A stretch of DNA of 64,000 bases from contig CM055107.1 in NCBI GenBank assembly GCA_029204225.1, positions 47,622,799-47,686,798 of the forward strand, read 5' to 3'. This DNA is from Diphasiastrum complanatum (lineage: Eukaryota; Streptophyta; Lycopodiopsida; Lycopodiales; Lycopodiaceae). The position numbers were made by a program, and so were the translations under genes. Shown here in pieces: positions 11,165 through 21,881 of this stretch (its first letter is position 1; every line of letters starts with the position of its first letter). The notes beneath the pieces were generated by a model. It had not been told where the DNA came from and made no database searches. It was given only the letters and a program-made list of their open reading frames with translations.

Positions 11165-11295
11165 AGCCCATCTGCAACCTCTACGGTCCTCTGCGATCAT
11201 CTATGGTCCTCTACGACCTCTGCGACCCTCTGCGGTCCTTTGCGACCTCTGCGGTCATCTACGGTCATCTATGACCTCTGCGGTCCTCAATACGA
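11165..11295 (-). repeat. Inverted copy of the AGAGGACCGCAGAGG minisatellite motif
   Basis: The plus strand carries repeated CCTCTGCGGTCCTC and CCTCTACGACC words. They are the reverse complement of the words that build the array at 11,700-12,165. The two could pair over a spacing of about 400-900 bases. Confidence 0.7.
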
Positions 11296-11402
11296 TTTCT
11301 ACTTAAATCCAAATATCTCGATCCGATAACCCTAAACCTGAACATCAACCATTGCATATTATTATTTCAAATTATAGATAACAAGCAAGAAAAGGAAGGC
11401 AG

Positions 11403-11486
11403 ATGGCGGAGGAAGGGATTCCGCTCACTGTGGAGGAAGGGATTCCACTCGATGTGGAGGAAGGGATTCCATTCGATGTGGACATG
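11403..11486 (+). repeat. 24 bp tandem repeat, three copies
   Basis: GAGGAAGGGATTCC followed by a 10-base variable part recurs three times from about 11,408. In one frame this encodes an eight-residue repeat EEGIP(L/F)xV. Whether it is translated is not known. Confidence 0.75.
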
Positions 11487-11526
11487 GACGTAGGGGGGAT
11501 TGGCGGTGGTGAACCCAAGTGCTTGG

Positions 11527-11690
11527 AGAAGATCTGTTTCGAATTTGCAACACAAGCGATCTATTTCGAATTTGCAGCACGAGCGAATCTGTTTCAAATT
11601 TGCAGCACGAGCGGATCTGTTTCCAATTTGCAGCACGAGCGGATCTGTTTCGAGTTTGTCGCACGAGCGGATCTGTTTCAAGAAGGTCGC
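11527..11690 (+). repeat. 28-29 bp tandem repeat, about six copies
   Basis: Units of the form GATCTGTTTCGAATTTGCAG plus CACGAGC recur from about 11,530 with one or two changes per unit. It abuts the minisatellite that follows. Confidence 0.8.
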
Positions 11691-11699
11691 ATAGGACCT

Positions 11700-12165
11700 T
11701 AGAGGAACCTCAGAGGATTGCAAAGGGACTGCATTAGGGATCGCAGAGGACCGCGGAAGTCAGAACCTCCCGCCGTGGCGGGAGGACCACAGAGGTCGTA
11801 GAGGACTACAGAGGAACCTCCGAGGATCGCAAAGGGACTGCATTAGGGACCGCAAAGGGACCGCATTAGGGACCGTAGAGGACCACGAAAGTCAGAACCT
11901 CCCGCCATGGCGGGAGGACCACAGGGGTCGCAGAGGACCGCAGAGGAACCTCCGAGGATCACAAAGGGACCGTAGAGGGACAACAGAGGACCGCGAAAGT
12001 CAAAACCTTCCACCGTGGTGGGAGGACCGCAGAGGTCGCAGAGGACTGTAGAGGACCTCGGAGGATCGCAAAGGGACCGCAGAGGACCACAAAAGTCAGA
12101 ACCTCCCGCCGTGGCGGGAGGACCGCAAAGGTCACAGAGGACCGTAGAGGAACCTCTGTAACAAA
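11700..12165 (+). repeat. GC-rich minisatellite with a palindromic core
   Basis: Imperfect units of roughly 100-135 bp are made of GAGGACCGCAGAGG-type words. Each contains the short palindrome CCCGCCRTGGCGGG, at about 11,768, 11,902, 12,010 (degenerate) and 12,106. A second-level repeat of GCAAAGGGACCGCATTAGGGACC is visible at 11,830-11,880. Confidence 0.85.
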
Positions 12166-12181
12166 AGATATATAATTGTAT

Positions 12182-12744
<563 letters not shown>

Positions 12745-13475
12745 GTCGTAAGCTACTCCATCTGTTGTTTGTGTAGTTTTGTCATTTGTTCCATCAGTAG
12801 TTCTGTGGATAGAGTGGAAGCAGTTGATGATGATGACACTATCGAGGGAGTAGGAGTATGGGTGGATGGAAATTCGTCGTCTGATCCCTCATCATCTTCC
12901 TTGATGGCATCCTCCATAGCTTCTTGCAGAGTAGCGTACTGCTCCCGTTGTTTCAATTCTCTCCTGATGCTATGTGGTATCTTGCTAGGAACCACATGAT
13001 TACCGCATGATCGAGAGTTAGGACTGCACTGCACTCGGATCATAGATGTTTGACCCGCACAATATAGTCCCTGACCCTTTCTCTTTTCCCCATCTTGACC
13101 TTGCTAAGGAGGCGGAATGGGTCTTCTAAAAACTTTCTTGTTTAAAGCGCGTGATGAGAGCCGTTTTAACCACTTCCCAGGTGGATTTTTCTTCCTTTGA
13201 CAAGTTGAAAAACCAATCTTGAGCCATTGCTACTAGGGACACGGAAAACAACATCAACTTCTCTGCAGGTGATCGCCATAGATTTCACAAGCTTGCTCGT
13301 AGATTTGGAGGAAGTGGATGGGATCTGATGATCCGTCATATTTTGGTATCTCCATCCGAGGTGCCCTTCGGACTACCTGCAAGGGAGCGACAGGTATGAG
13401 TTGACCCATTGGATTCATTGGCACTGGTTTCAGTTCTGCCTCTTGTTGCGCAGCTGCTAATCTAGGAAGGTGTGG
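12745..13475 (-). pseudogene. Ty3/gypsy Gag fragment
   Basis: The minus-strand reading starts near 13,430 with PLQVVRRAPRMEIPKYDGSSDPIHFL, cut here to the visible motif PKYDGSSDP. This is the usual opening of a plant gypsy Gag. After several breaks it continues in the 12,753-13,043 frame with SIRRELKQREQYATLQEAMEDAIKEDDE. That closely parallels the Gag of element D at 53.7-54.4 kb (RIRRELKRHNEYALLQNAMDDAIREEDE). An acidic, serine and threonine rich tail follows. It is truncated and frame-shifted, a dead copy of a D-related element. Confidence 0.85.
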
Positions 13476-14130
13476 TGCTTGATTCGTTATCCTTCTTACT
13501 ACTGATCATCCAGATTTCAATTTGATCTCCCACTACTTTATACCAAAAGTGGGGTTTATAGGGATTGAAGCCAACAAGATTTGCCATCAAGCTAACAGAT
13601 CAATCTTGTGTAAAATCGAAGGGTGTGATTGCTGATATCCCTGTAAAAATAGCAAGCATGCAGTTTGTGATCACCTTTGTCATAATGGATATACTTGAAT
13701 CTCCATTAGGGGACATTAGAACTTAAAATGGGCCCTTTGTCAAGATGTTGTTTTTGACTTCGCATGCTTTCAACCCTTATGTGTCCCAATGGATGGTGTC
13801 CATTTGTGATGAACTGTAACAATGGTTGACGGACGGAAATTGTATTTAACTTTTCCGGCCAAAATTTCATGATTTTCAAATATCCCGTCGAGCAGAACAA
13901 ACAATTGTGATTGGACCACAGTTACTGCCCGAATACTCTTATGTTGCCTGTCATTGTTCACTTGAGGTTGATTTGATGTCAATAGTCATAAATTGTGGTT
14001 AGCTAATCCTTGTAGTTAAGGAACTTCTTTTCATTCATAGGTATACCTCTCATTTTCTTGTCATTCTTAGGTTTACCTTGCAATCTCTACATTCTCGCCG
14101 ATCTCAGCTTGCGTACTCGTATTTTCGGCT
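13476..14130. other. No gene recognised
   Basis: Short minus-strand frames at 13.7-14.0 kb show no motif. The stretch lies between the gypsy Gag remnant and the next coding region. Confidence 0.45.
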
Positions 14131-15462
14131 AATGGCTATACACAATCGGAGACCAAGAGGAACCATTGATGCAATCAATATTTGCAATGAAAAAAATGCA
14201 GAAGATCAATGGATACCAAGAATATATTGAAAATATCAATGGATCTTGATGCATCCCTTTGCAAAAGGCTCATTCCGAAAAAGAGAAAGATCGGATAACA
14301 TATATAGAAGCTCTTGGAAAGGCAGGATAATGGATATTAAAGTATCACCAGCCGGTCAATCTATCACGGAAGTTTTAGTTCAGCATGCTTACCTTCACAA
14401 TGAGCTCAACATTCATGATCTGAATCCAAATGATAGAAGGAAATGCAATTGTAAGTTTTCAGATTCAATTTCTTTAGATTTAGCATTTTCTTTAAATTAT
14501 ATTTTTCTTGAGATGTTTTTGTTGATCCATCAAATTTCTTTGAATGGCAATTAGTTCAATTGATTGCAGGAATAATCAATGTCATACATTTGGATATCGG
14601 TATTTTACAATATAAAGGTCATTCTCCAAAATCACTTTTAGAGTCAGGAGGTTTTTTTTATGATCGCACCTATTTTCCTGATAAAAATGGTTTAGTTGGT
14701 AGATTAGAGCCATATCCTCTACCAGATTTTTTGAGTGAGGAATGGATTTCTCTTGATGCAGCAATTTCAGAAAGTTTTTGATCTAGGCTATATATTGATA
14801 TTCAGGGTATATTAAAATGTAGCACTGGATCAAAGAATAATAGATTGAGTTGGTATCTACCTTTTACTATTTTTGTTGATTTTTTTTCCAAATGCAATGT
14901 TCGGAGAATGACAACAATGTTTATTTGTAAGGACTTGAGTGCTGATATAATCGTCGAGTTGTTGGATGATGGTTGGGATACAAAACAAAATCAGCAAGTT
15001 GAGTGCAGAGTATGTTACTCATCCATGACATTTAGATATCACACCGAAAAACAAATGCTCACTTTGCTGCTGTATTATAGAAGATGGATTAAATGCAAAA
15101 ATGTTTGGAAGCCACTTGATCAAGATTTTGGTATAAACCCTCAAAAGCAACTTCAGATAACAGTGAAAAGAAATGACAACATTCTTGCAATGGTTGAGGT
15201 CGAGGAAGATTGGTGTCTCAATCACATTCGATCAGAACTAGACATGTTGCAATTCGATCTACCTCAGTACTATCAATTTTGATTGAATGGTGTAAAGGTA
15301 CGTTATGCCATATAAAAATATTCCTTTTTGTCTATTTCTAAGTGAATCAGTTTCAGGAAATATATAACTAAAACAATTTTTCTTGTGCAGGTAAGAGTAA
15401 GGCGAGGAAGAGCAATAAAATGCAAAGACATTGGAACATCCATCGAAATTGAAGATCCATAG
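14131..15462 (+). pseudogene. Unrecognised spliced gene, probably a pseudogene
   Basis: Coding character is clear in pieces. ATG at 14,132 opens a short frame that stops near 14,229. A second frame (14,246-14,450) has the segment SPAGQSITEVLVQHAYLHNEL and ends at a possible donor GTAAG near 14,451. A possible acceptor TTGCAG sits near 14,569. From there one frame is open to 15,282 except for a single TGA at 14,779-14,781. It includes LEPYPLPDFLSEEW, LSWYLPFTIFVDFFSKC and QLQITVKRNDNILAMVEVEEDW. A further intron (about 15,297-15,390, ending TGTGCAG) would precede a short final exon ending at TAG near 15,460. The C-terminal part has a beta-strand pattern that could be a ubiquitin-like fold. I do not recognise the family. 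The internal stops suggest it is dead. Confidence 0.5.
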
Positions 15463-15485
15463 ATTATGAACTATGGAATTTTGTA

Positions 15486-15704
15486 TTATGTAATACAATT
15501 TCTTGTATACATCATTTTTTTAAATATATGAACCACTTTTCTATGAGGCTCTTTCATTTCTATGATCTCCATTTCCATGGTGCAAAACACAATGTAATTG
15601 CAACTGGATAATATGAGTTTTCTATAGCAAGATTCATTGTCTCCTACAGGAAATGCACTATCTCCATTGGGGAGATCTTCAGTCACTTGAACTCCAGTGA
15701 TCAC
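15486..15704 (-). pseudogene. Duplicated coding fragment, copy 1
   Basis: This minus-strand frame has the pattern LPNGD then GDNESCYRKLI then SSC and VFCT. The same pattern recurs, interrupted, at 16,130-16,265 plus 22,744-22,780, where element B has inserted. The fragment could be an exon of an unknown gene. No family was recognised. Confidence 0.4.
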
Positions 15705-15756
15705 TACAATCGACGCTTGCCCTTATTGAAGTTTTGTATATATCGGTTGTATTTTT

Positions 15757-15968
15757 GGTCTTCATTGCCTTGGTCTGTATTGTCCTTGTCTTGGAATATT
15801 TGGATATGTTCAAATGATGATCTGATCAAAGCTTTGCTGCAACAAATCTAAGTGAACTAATGTTGCATGTTTGGATTGGTTGTGGCAAAGGTTCGATCAG
15901 ATCATCATTCTGAACTTATCCAAAAAAAAGACCATGGTAAAGGCAAGGCAGACCAAGGCAATGAAAAA
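15757..15968. ncRNA. Long imperfect hairpin (MITE-like or miRNA-precursor-like)
   Basis: The segments 15,757-15,843 and 15,879-15,968 are imperfect reverse complements over nearly 90 bases. Both contain TTCATTGCCTTGGTCTG and AATGATGATCTGATC in matching orientation after reversal. The loop is about 35 bases. Arms of this length with scattered mismatches are typical of plant MIR precursors and of small inverted-repeat transposons. No known mature miRNA was recognised, and transcription is not shown. Confidence 0.5.
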
Positions 15969-16129
15969 CAAACATGTCGGAAAACAGTAGAAATTGAAGA
16001 TGATTGAATCATAACCTAAATTGATAAGAGAAAAAATAACAAGTAAGAACAACCATAGAAAAACTGTAAGTATATTTCTATTAAAATTTTCTGTACATGT
16101 GTCTCATCCACATCAAGTGAGACGAATAT

Positions 16130-16260
16130 CTAAACAGAATCAACTATCTATGATCTCTAAATCCATTTCTCCAGTTGGAAGTAGCTTGGGTGGAGAACAC
16201 TCGGCCACTACAACTGGATATGAATTTTTGATCACAAGCTTTATGGTCTCCTGCCTAAAG
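16130..16260 (-). pseudogene. Duplicated coding fragment, copy 2 (split by element B)
   Basis: Read on the minus strand across the B insertion (22,780-22,744, then 16,265 downward) it gives GLPNGDNAL, GDHKACDQKFISSC and VFST. This parallels copy 1 at 15.5-15.7 kb. A TAG replaces one codon. It marks the pre-insertion sequence at the B target. Confidence 0.4.
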
Positions 16261-16265
16261 TGCAT
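16261..16265. repeat. target site duplication TGCAT, left copy (element B)
   Basis: TGCAT precedes the LTR and recurs at 22,744-22,748 after the closing TATCA. Confidence 0.93.
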
Positions 16266-17127
16266 TGTTGAAAATTGTCACTTCTCACTTGACATTGGTT
16301 CATGTAAATATTGATCAAACATTAGAATATGTTGATGATATGGTTTCACACGTGTGGAGCCTGTTCCCACGTGTGAAAGGATGTACTTTTCATGTTTGTA
16401 TATATCCAAATTGATTTTGTATCATTCTAGTTAGTGTGAACATGAAATGACTAGTTTTTAGTCAAGTTGACTAGTCACCTACAAATTAGCTTTTCCTTGC
16501 ATGTGCATGAGTAAATGCTCCCACATGGCAAAAGGATGTTCACACGTGTGTATAGAGTACTAGAAGATAAGAGTTGACCATTTTCCTTAGATCCTATTTT
16601 GTAGGGAATATTCCTATATTCTAGGAGACTAGCTTTTTTGATTTTAGTCATATTCTAGAAGGTCAACTATTGGATAAGGATCAAGGATGGATAAAATGGA
16701 TAGATCTGAGTGATGTGGCACTATTCACACGTGTGAAGGCCTGCTGTACTGTACCAGACTCATGGATGTACTTGATCCATAAAAGGACCATCATTTTGCT
16801 AAGAAAATTGATGAGACTTTTGCACTCTACACTTTTGTGAGATTTCTAGTCATTTGTCTTGTGATTTTTATGCATGATTGCTATCTAGTATCATTGTACT
16901 TGTTGTTTCAGGTGCAGGCCATACAGTGGACAGTACTCCACATGTGTGAAGCCGCTCTCACTAAAAAATGATGTGTTGATCCATTGCTCTTGCTTAAATC
17001 CAAGTGTAGTGAATCTAGATCAAGATCTAATATGTAGAACTTGATAGATTCATTGATTAAGCAACCAATAACTCTCTATGATTGTAAAGTACAATCATTA
17101 TTGTCCTCAAAGCTGTAAAATTTATCA
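16266..17127 (+). repeat. 5' LTR of element B
   Basis: 862 bp, TGTTGAAAATTG to TTTATCA. It contains CACACGTGTG palindromes at 16,347-16,356 and 16,541-16,550 and at 16,736-16,745. A CACGTGTG lies at 16,368-16,375 and a CACATGTGTG at 16,939-16,948. A TATA-like CCATAAAAGG lies at about 16,780. Confidence 0.95.
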
Positions 17128-17140
17128 TGGTATCAGAGCT
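17128..17140 (+). promoter_or_regulatory. Primer binding site of element B (tRNA-iMet type)
   Basis: TGGTATCAGAGCT directly follows the 5' LTR. Confidence 0.95.
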
Positions 17141-17722
17141 AAGTAAGGGAGTGATCATTGAATCATAAATCTTGTAAAAATCATTGGCAAAATTTGTTTT
17201 TTGGCCAATACTAGTGAGGGCGAGTTCTTCTAGAGTGATAGCTTGTAATCATTTGGATAAAAATGACTTGGAGGTTGTGTATGTACTTTTCACACGTGTG
17301 AAACCGTATAGCAACTTTCAATTCAAGTTACTTTGTGTTTGTTGGTCCCAAAATCACAATACTAGTTCATTTTTGGTGCTTTTTGAGGCATAGTATTGAT
17401 CTAGATTCATTCTAACTAATGCCTATGACCAAATAGTGTTTTGGATCATTGAAGCATTTCTTTTTAGAGTCTAAGATCAGATCGTAAGAGGCTGATTTGT
17501 TCAGATCCTTAGTTGAAGTGAAATCTCTAAGAAAAGTGTAAAGCAATTTTTTTGTGACAGTAAAAGCTAGAAATTTTTGGTAAGATCTTTGAGTATCATT
17601 CAAGCTTGTGTGCTAGTTTGATAGAGACAAGCCTATAGGCATTCTAGAAAGCTTTAGGCCTTTTCATAGATCTTTTAAAATTCAAAAATCTTTGTGATTT
17701 TTAAAAGAGCATTCATTCTAAA

Positions 17723-18767
17723 ATGTCATCCATGAGTGGATATTTGATGGAATCAAGTGAGAGACTCACTTCCACAAATTATTCCATTTAGAAAGTAAGA
17801 ATGGAATCACTCCTAGTGATCCATGATCTATATGACATAGTTCAAGGAGTAGAGGAAGAGCCTCAAACTCCCCAAGAACAAGCCAAATACAAGAAGAGAG
17901 AAAGATTAGCTCTACATTGCATAAAGGGGCGAGTTCCACAAGTATATATAATCTCCATTAGGGAGAAAATATTCCTTCTAGGATCCCATACATCTCCTAT
18001 TCTTGCACTATAGCAGTCAAACACCATGCAAGTGTTCCATAGTTCAATTATAGGTTTGGCCCCTCATAAGATTATTAATTACATTACTGGCCTTAAATGT
18101 ATGCAATGACCTCTTGAAAGAGGTGTCTTCTTGTACCTCATCCAAAGAGGCTTGGGATTCATTAAAGAGCATTTATGAATCCAACAATACTTCAAAAATC
18201 CTCATGCTAAGAAATCAAGTTTTCCAAAGCATGAAAGGAAGTGGAGAGAGTGGACAAGAGTATGTTCTTAGGATCAAATCTCTTAACAAGGAGTTAAGTG
18301 CAATAGGAGAGAAGATCCAAGATCAAGAACTAGTACAAATCATTTTGAATGGTCTAAGTGATGAGTTTACCAACTTAGTCCAATCATTTGCCATTCAAGA
18401 CTCTCTTCCATCCATTGAAAAGTTGCACAATGTTCTTGTGGCTGAGGAGAGTAGGCTTCTACACCTCAAGACAAGAATGGATAGCATGTCACTTAATGGA
18501 GGAGAGGAGAAAGCTTACTTTACATCTAAAGTCAAGAAAAAGCAAAATCCATTCAAGAAAAATCAAGGCAAGGAGGCCGAGATGAAGAATGAAGGATCTA
18601 CCTCCAAAGGCAAAGTGAAGAACAAGGCAAAACTAAAGTGTTTCTTTTGTGGAAAGAAAGGACACTTTGCCTCAGAATGCTACTTGAAGAAGAATCAACA
18701 AGCAAAGGAGATCAAGGGAACATTTCTCAAGAGGAAGAATATGAGGATGGATTCAACACATCCTTAA
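17723..18767 (+). pseudogene. Element B Gag with CCHC knuckle (interrupted)
   Basis: The likely start is ATG at 17,723 (MSSMSGYLMESSERL). TAG at about 17,792 replaces the Trp of a SIWKVRM motif, a TGG to TAG change. The frame continues to TAG at 18,011-18,013, and an in-frame TGA follows near 18,109. The copia UBN2-type Gag (EAWDSLKSIYESNN, LNGLSDEFTNLVQSF) is open from 18,114. The zinc knuckle CFFCGKKGHFASEC lies at about 18,640-18,680. The Gag frame ends at TAA 18,765-18,767, beyond a one-base shift relative to pol. It packages element RNA in related elements. This copy is damaged at its N-terminus. Confidence 0.9.
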
Positions 18768-21700
18768 TGGTTGCATCTACACCAACTTCAAGTCAAGACA
18801 CATGGTGGATAGATAGTGGGGCTAGTTCCCACATGTCCTTTAACAAGCATTATTTTTCTACTCTTCTATCTTGTAATGACTCTAAGAAGTCAATATACAC
18901 TGCTAGTGATCAAGCATGCAAGATAGATGGCATAGGATCTATACCTCTTTGTTTAGGCACATCTAAAAGGATAGATCTAGATAATGTTTTGTATGTTCCT
19001 ACCATTTCAAGAAACTTGCTTAGTGTAGGACAATTAATGGACAATGGACTAGATGTACATTTCAAGAATGGAGTTTGTTCCATCTTGAAAAATGATAAGT
19101 GCATAGCTAGTGGCATTAAGCAAGGTAGACTTTTCAAGTTGGATGTTAATGTTGCAAGTGAAAGTGTGAACTTGGCTAGGGAGGAGCTAACTCAAGTGGA
19201 GCTTTGGCATAAGAGATTAGGCCATCCTAATCTTCAATCTATGGAGTCAATGGCAAGCAAGGAACTAGCTCTCGGCCTACCAAGAACTTTCAAGAAGTGT
19301 GGAAAAATGTGTGAGGCATGTGGCCTTGCAAAGTCACACAAATCTTCTTACAAGAAATCTTCATCAAGATCTCTCTCTCCCTTGGATCTCATACATTCTG
19401 ATGTACATAGTTTTTCACATGCAAGTAATGGAGGTGCCTTGATGTATGTAACTTTTATAGATGATTGTACTAGATTCACATGGATTGAGTTACTATCAAA
19501 GAAAAGTCTTGTTTATGAGGCTTTCATTAAGTTCAAGTCTCTAGTAGAGAAACAACTTAGTACTTCTATCAAAGCACTAAGATGTGATAATGGAGGAGAG
19601 TACACCTCCAATAAAATGAAAGACTTTTGTGAGATCAATGGTATTAAGTTACAATACACTTGTTCCTACACCCCTCAACAAAATGGGGTGGCCGAGAGGA
19701 AAAATAGGAGTCTATGTGAGTGTGCAAAGTCCTTGAGGCTTGATGCATCACTTCCCATCTCATTTTGGGGAGAAGCCATAACATGTGCTAATTATTTGTG
19801 TAATAGACTTCCTAGTAGTGCTATAGATGGGATCTCACCTTATCAAGCCTTGTTTGATAAGAAACCCAATGTAAAAGATTTTAAGATCTTTGGATGTACT
19901 TGTTATGTACACATTCCTTTGGAGACTAGAAGGAAAGAAGATGCTACCTCCTTCAAAGGAATCTTTGTTGGCTATGGAGAAAATAGCAAGGGATATAGGA
20001 TATATGATCCTACATCCAAGAAAGTAAAGGTAAGCAAGGATGTACTTTTTGATGAGTCACAATTTGCTAAGAGCTTGTCAAATGGATCTAACCCATTGTG
20101 CATTGAAGATCTTGACAAATCCGAGGAGGACCTTGACAAAACCCAGGAGGATCATGACAAACCCGAGGATGGAGATTTGAATCCGAGTCAAAAGGGGCCA
20201 AGAAGATCATCAAGGAGCAAGGCCGAGTCCTCAAGGCTTACCTATGTGGACAAGGGAAAGCAAAAGGAAGTCTCTACATCTTCTACCTCTTACTCTTTTT
20301 TAGCTACATTGATTGAAGAACCATCATCTTTTGAAGAAGCATGTAAATCTAAAGTTTGGAGAGATGCAATGCAAGTAGAGTATGATGCATTAGAAGAGAA
20401 TCATACTTGGAATCTTGTAAATCTTCCAAGAGGAAAGAAACCACTTGCATGTAAGTGGATTTATAGAATTAAGTACAATCAAGATGGATCTATTAGTAAA
20501 TACAAAGCTAGGCTTGTTGCTAAGGGATTTCTTCAAATAAAAGGATTGGATTATGAAGAAACATTTGCACCTGTAGCTAAGCTTGTACCTATTAGATTAA
20601 TCATTTGAATTGCTACTTTGTTCAAATGGGATCTCTACCAAATGGATGTGACAAATGCCTTCTTGAATGCCTTCTTAGAAGAGGAAATCTACATGATGCA
20701 ACCCGAGGGCTTCATCAAGGTTGGTGAGGAGCAAAAGCTGTGCTACTTAAGGAAGAGCCTATATGGCTTGAAGCAAGCACCTAGAGCTTGGTACTCTAGG
20801 TTGCATGATTTTCTCTATTCCCTTGGCTTTGTACTAAGTGCTTATGAACCTTCTTTATATTTCAAATGTAATGAAGGAAAGATCATCATTTTGGTTCTTT
20901 ATGTTGATGACATCATTATGACAGAAAATGATGATGATGGCATAGGCAAAGTAAAAGTTGACTTATCTAGTGAGTTCAAGATGGTAGATCTAGGCTTCCT
21001 AAAGTTTATACTTGGGATAGAAGTGTCTAGAAGTAGCAATTGTACTTTCATAAGTCAATCTAAGTATGCTACTTCCATTCTTGAAAGATTTGGTATGAAA
21101 GATTGTAAGGGGATTGACACCCCTATGGAGCATGTTGTGAAAGCAACTAATGAAGGTGATGAAGCATCCTTTGAGGACATCACTCTCTTTAGGAAGCTTA
21201 TAGGCTCTCTAATCTATTTAACTATCACTAGACCTGACTTAAGTTTTTGTGTAAGCAAGTTGAGTCAAATTATGCAAGCTCCTTTAGTTCATCATTGGAA
21301 AAGTGCCAAGAGAGTACTTAGATATGTTTCTAGTACTAGATTTTTTGGCATACTGTATGAAGGATCTAACTTGCACTTGAGAGCCTACTCGGATTCAGAT
21401 TTTGCAGGTGACAAGATGGATAGGAAGTCCATTAGTGCATTTGCAACATTTCTTTGTGGAAGGCTGATATCTTGGCTTTCCAAAAAGCAAGATACAATCT
21501 CACTATCTTCTTGTGAAGCCGAGTACAAGGCATTGACTTCAACAACCAAAGAGCTCCTATGGCTAAGAAGACTCTTGATGGAACTACATGTGCTAGAGGC
21601 CGAGGAGATCCCTTACATATTTTGTGACAATCAAGCTTCTCAACAAATTGCTTCAAATCCTATCTTCCATGCTAGAACAAAGCATATTGAGATAGCTCAC

Positions 21701-21868
21701 CACTTTGTGAGGGAGAAGGTACAATCCAAGGAAGTGCAACTACATCATGTACCATCATCCGAATGCATAGCTGATATCTTAACCAAACCATTGTCCAAAG
21801 ATCCATTTTTTAAGTTAAGATATGCTCTTGGAATTGTAGATAGATGTACACTAGATTTGCCAAGTTAG
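18700..21868 (+). pseudogene. Element B Pol: protease, integrase, RT, RNase H (one internal stop)
   Basis: The pol frame is -1 relative to the upstream Gag frame, and the two overlap at 18,638-18,767. Protease WWIDSGASSH is near 18,803. The GAG-pre-integrase HKRLGHPN is near 19,210. The integrase core has HSDVH, FIDDCTRF, CDNGGEY and PQQNGVAERKNR (19,395-19,700). RT starts near 20,330, and its catalytic LYVDDIIM is near 20,900. RNase H carries SDSDFAGD, SSCEAEYKAL, FCDNQAS and HARTKHIEIAHHF. It ends at TAG 21,866-21,868. A single TGA at 20,606-20,608 interrupts an otherwise continuous frame and fits CGA to TGA. Nearly intact otherwise, so a young but inactivated copy. Confidence 0.96.
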
Positions 21869-21881
21869 AAGTGAGGAGGAG

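Noticed and set aside
11403-11737. Overlapping ORFs in all frames including an EEGIP repeat protein
   Set aside because: Tandem repeats whose unit lacks stops open several frames at once. No independent support for translation.
11527-12165. CRISPR-like array
   Set aside because: Units are contiguous without unique spacers of constant length, and the DNA is plant nuclear.
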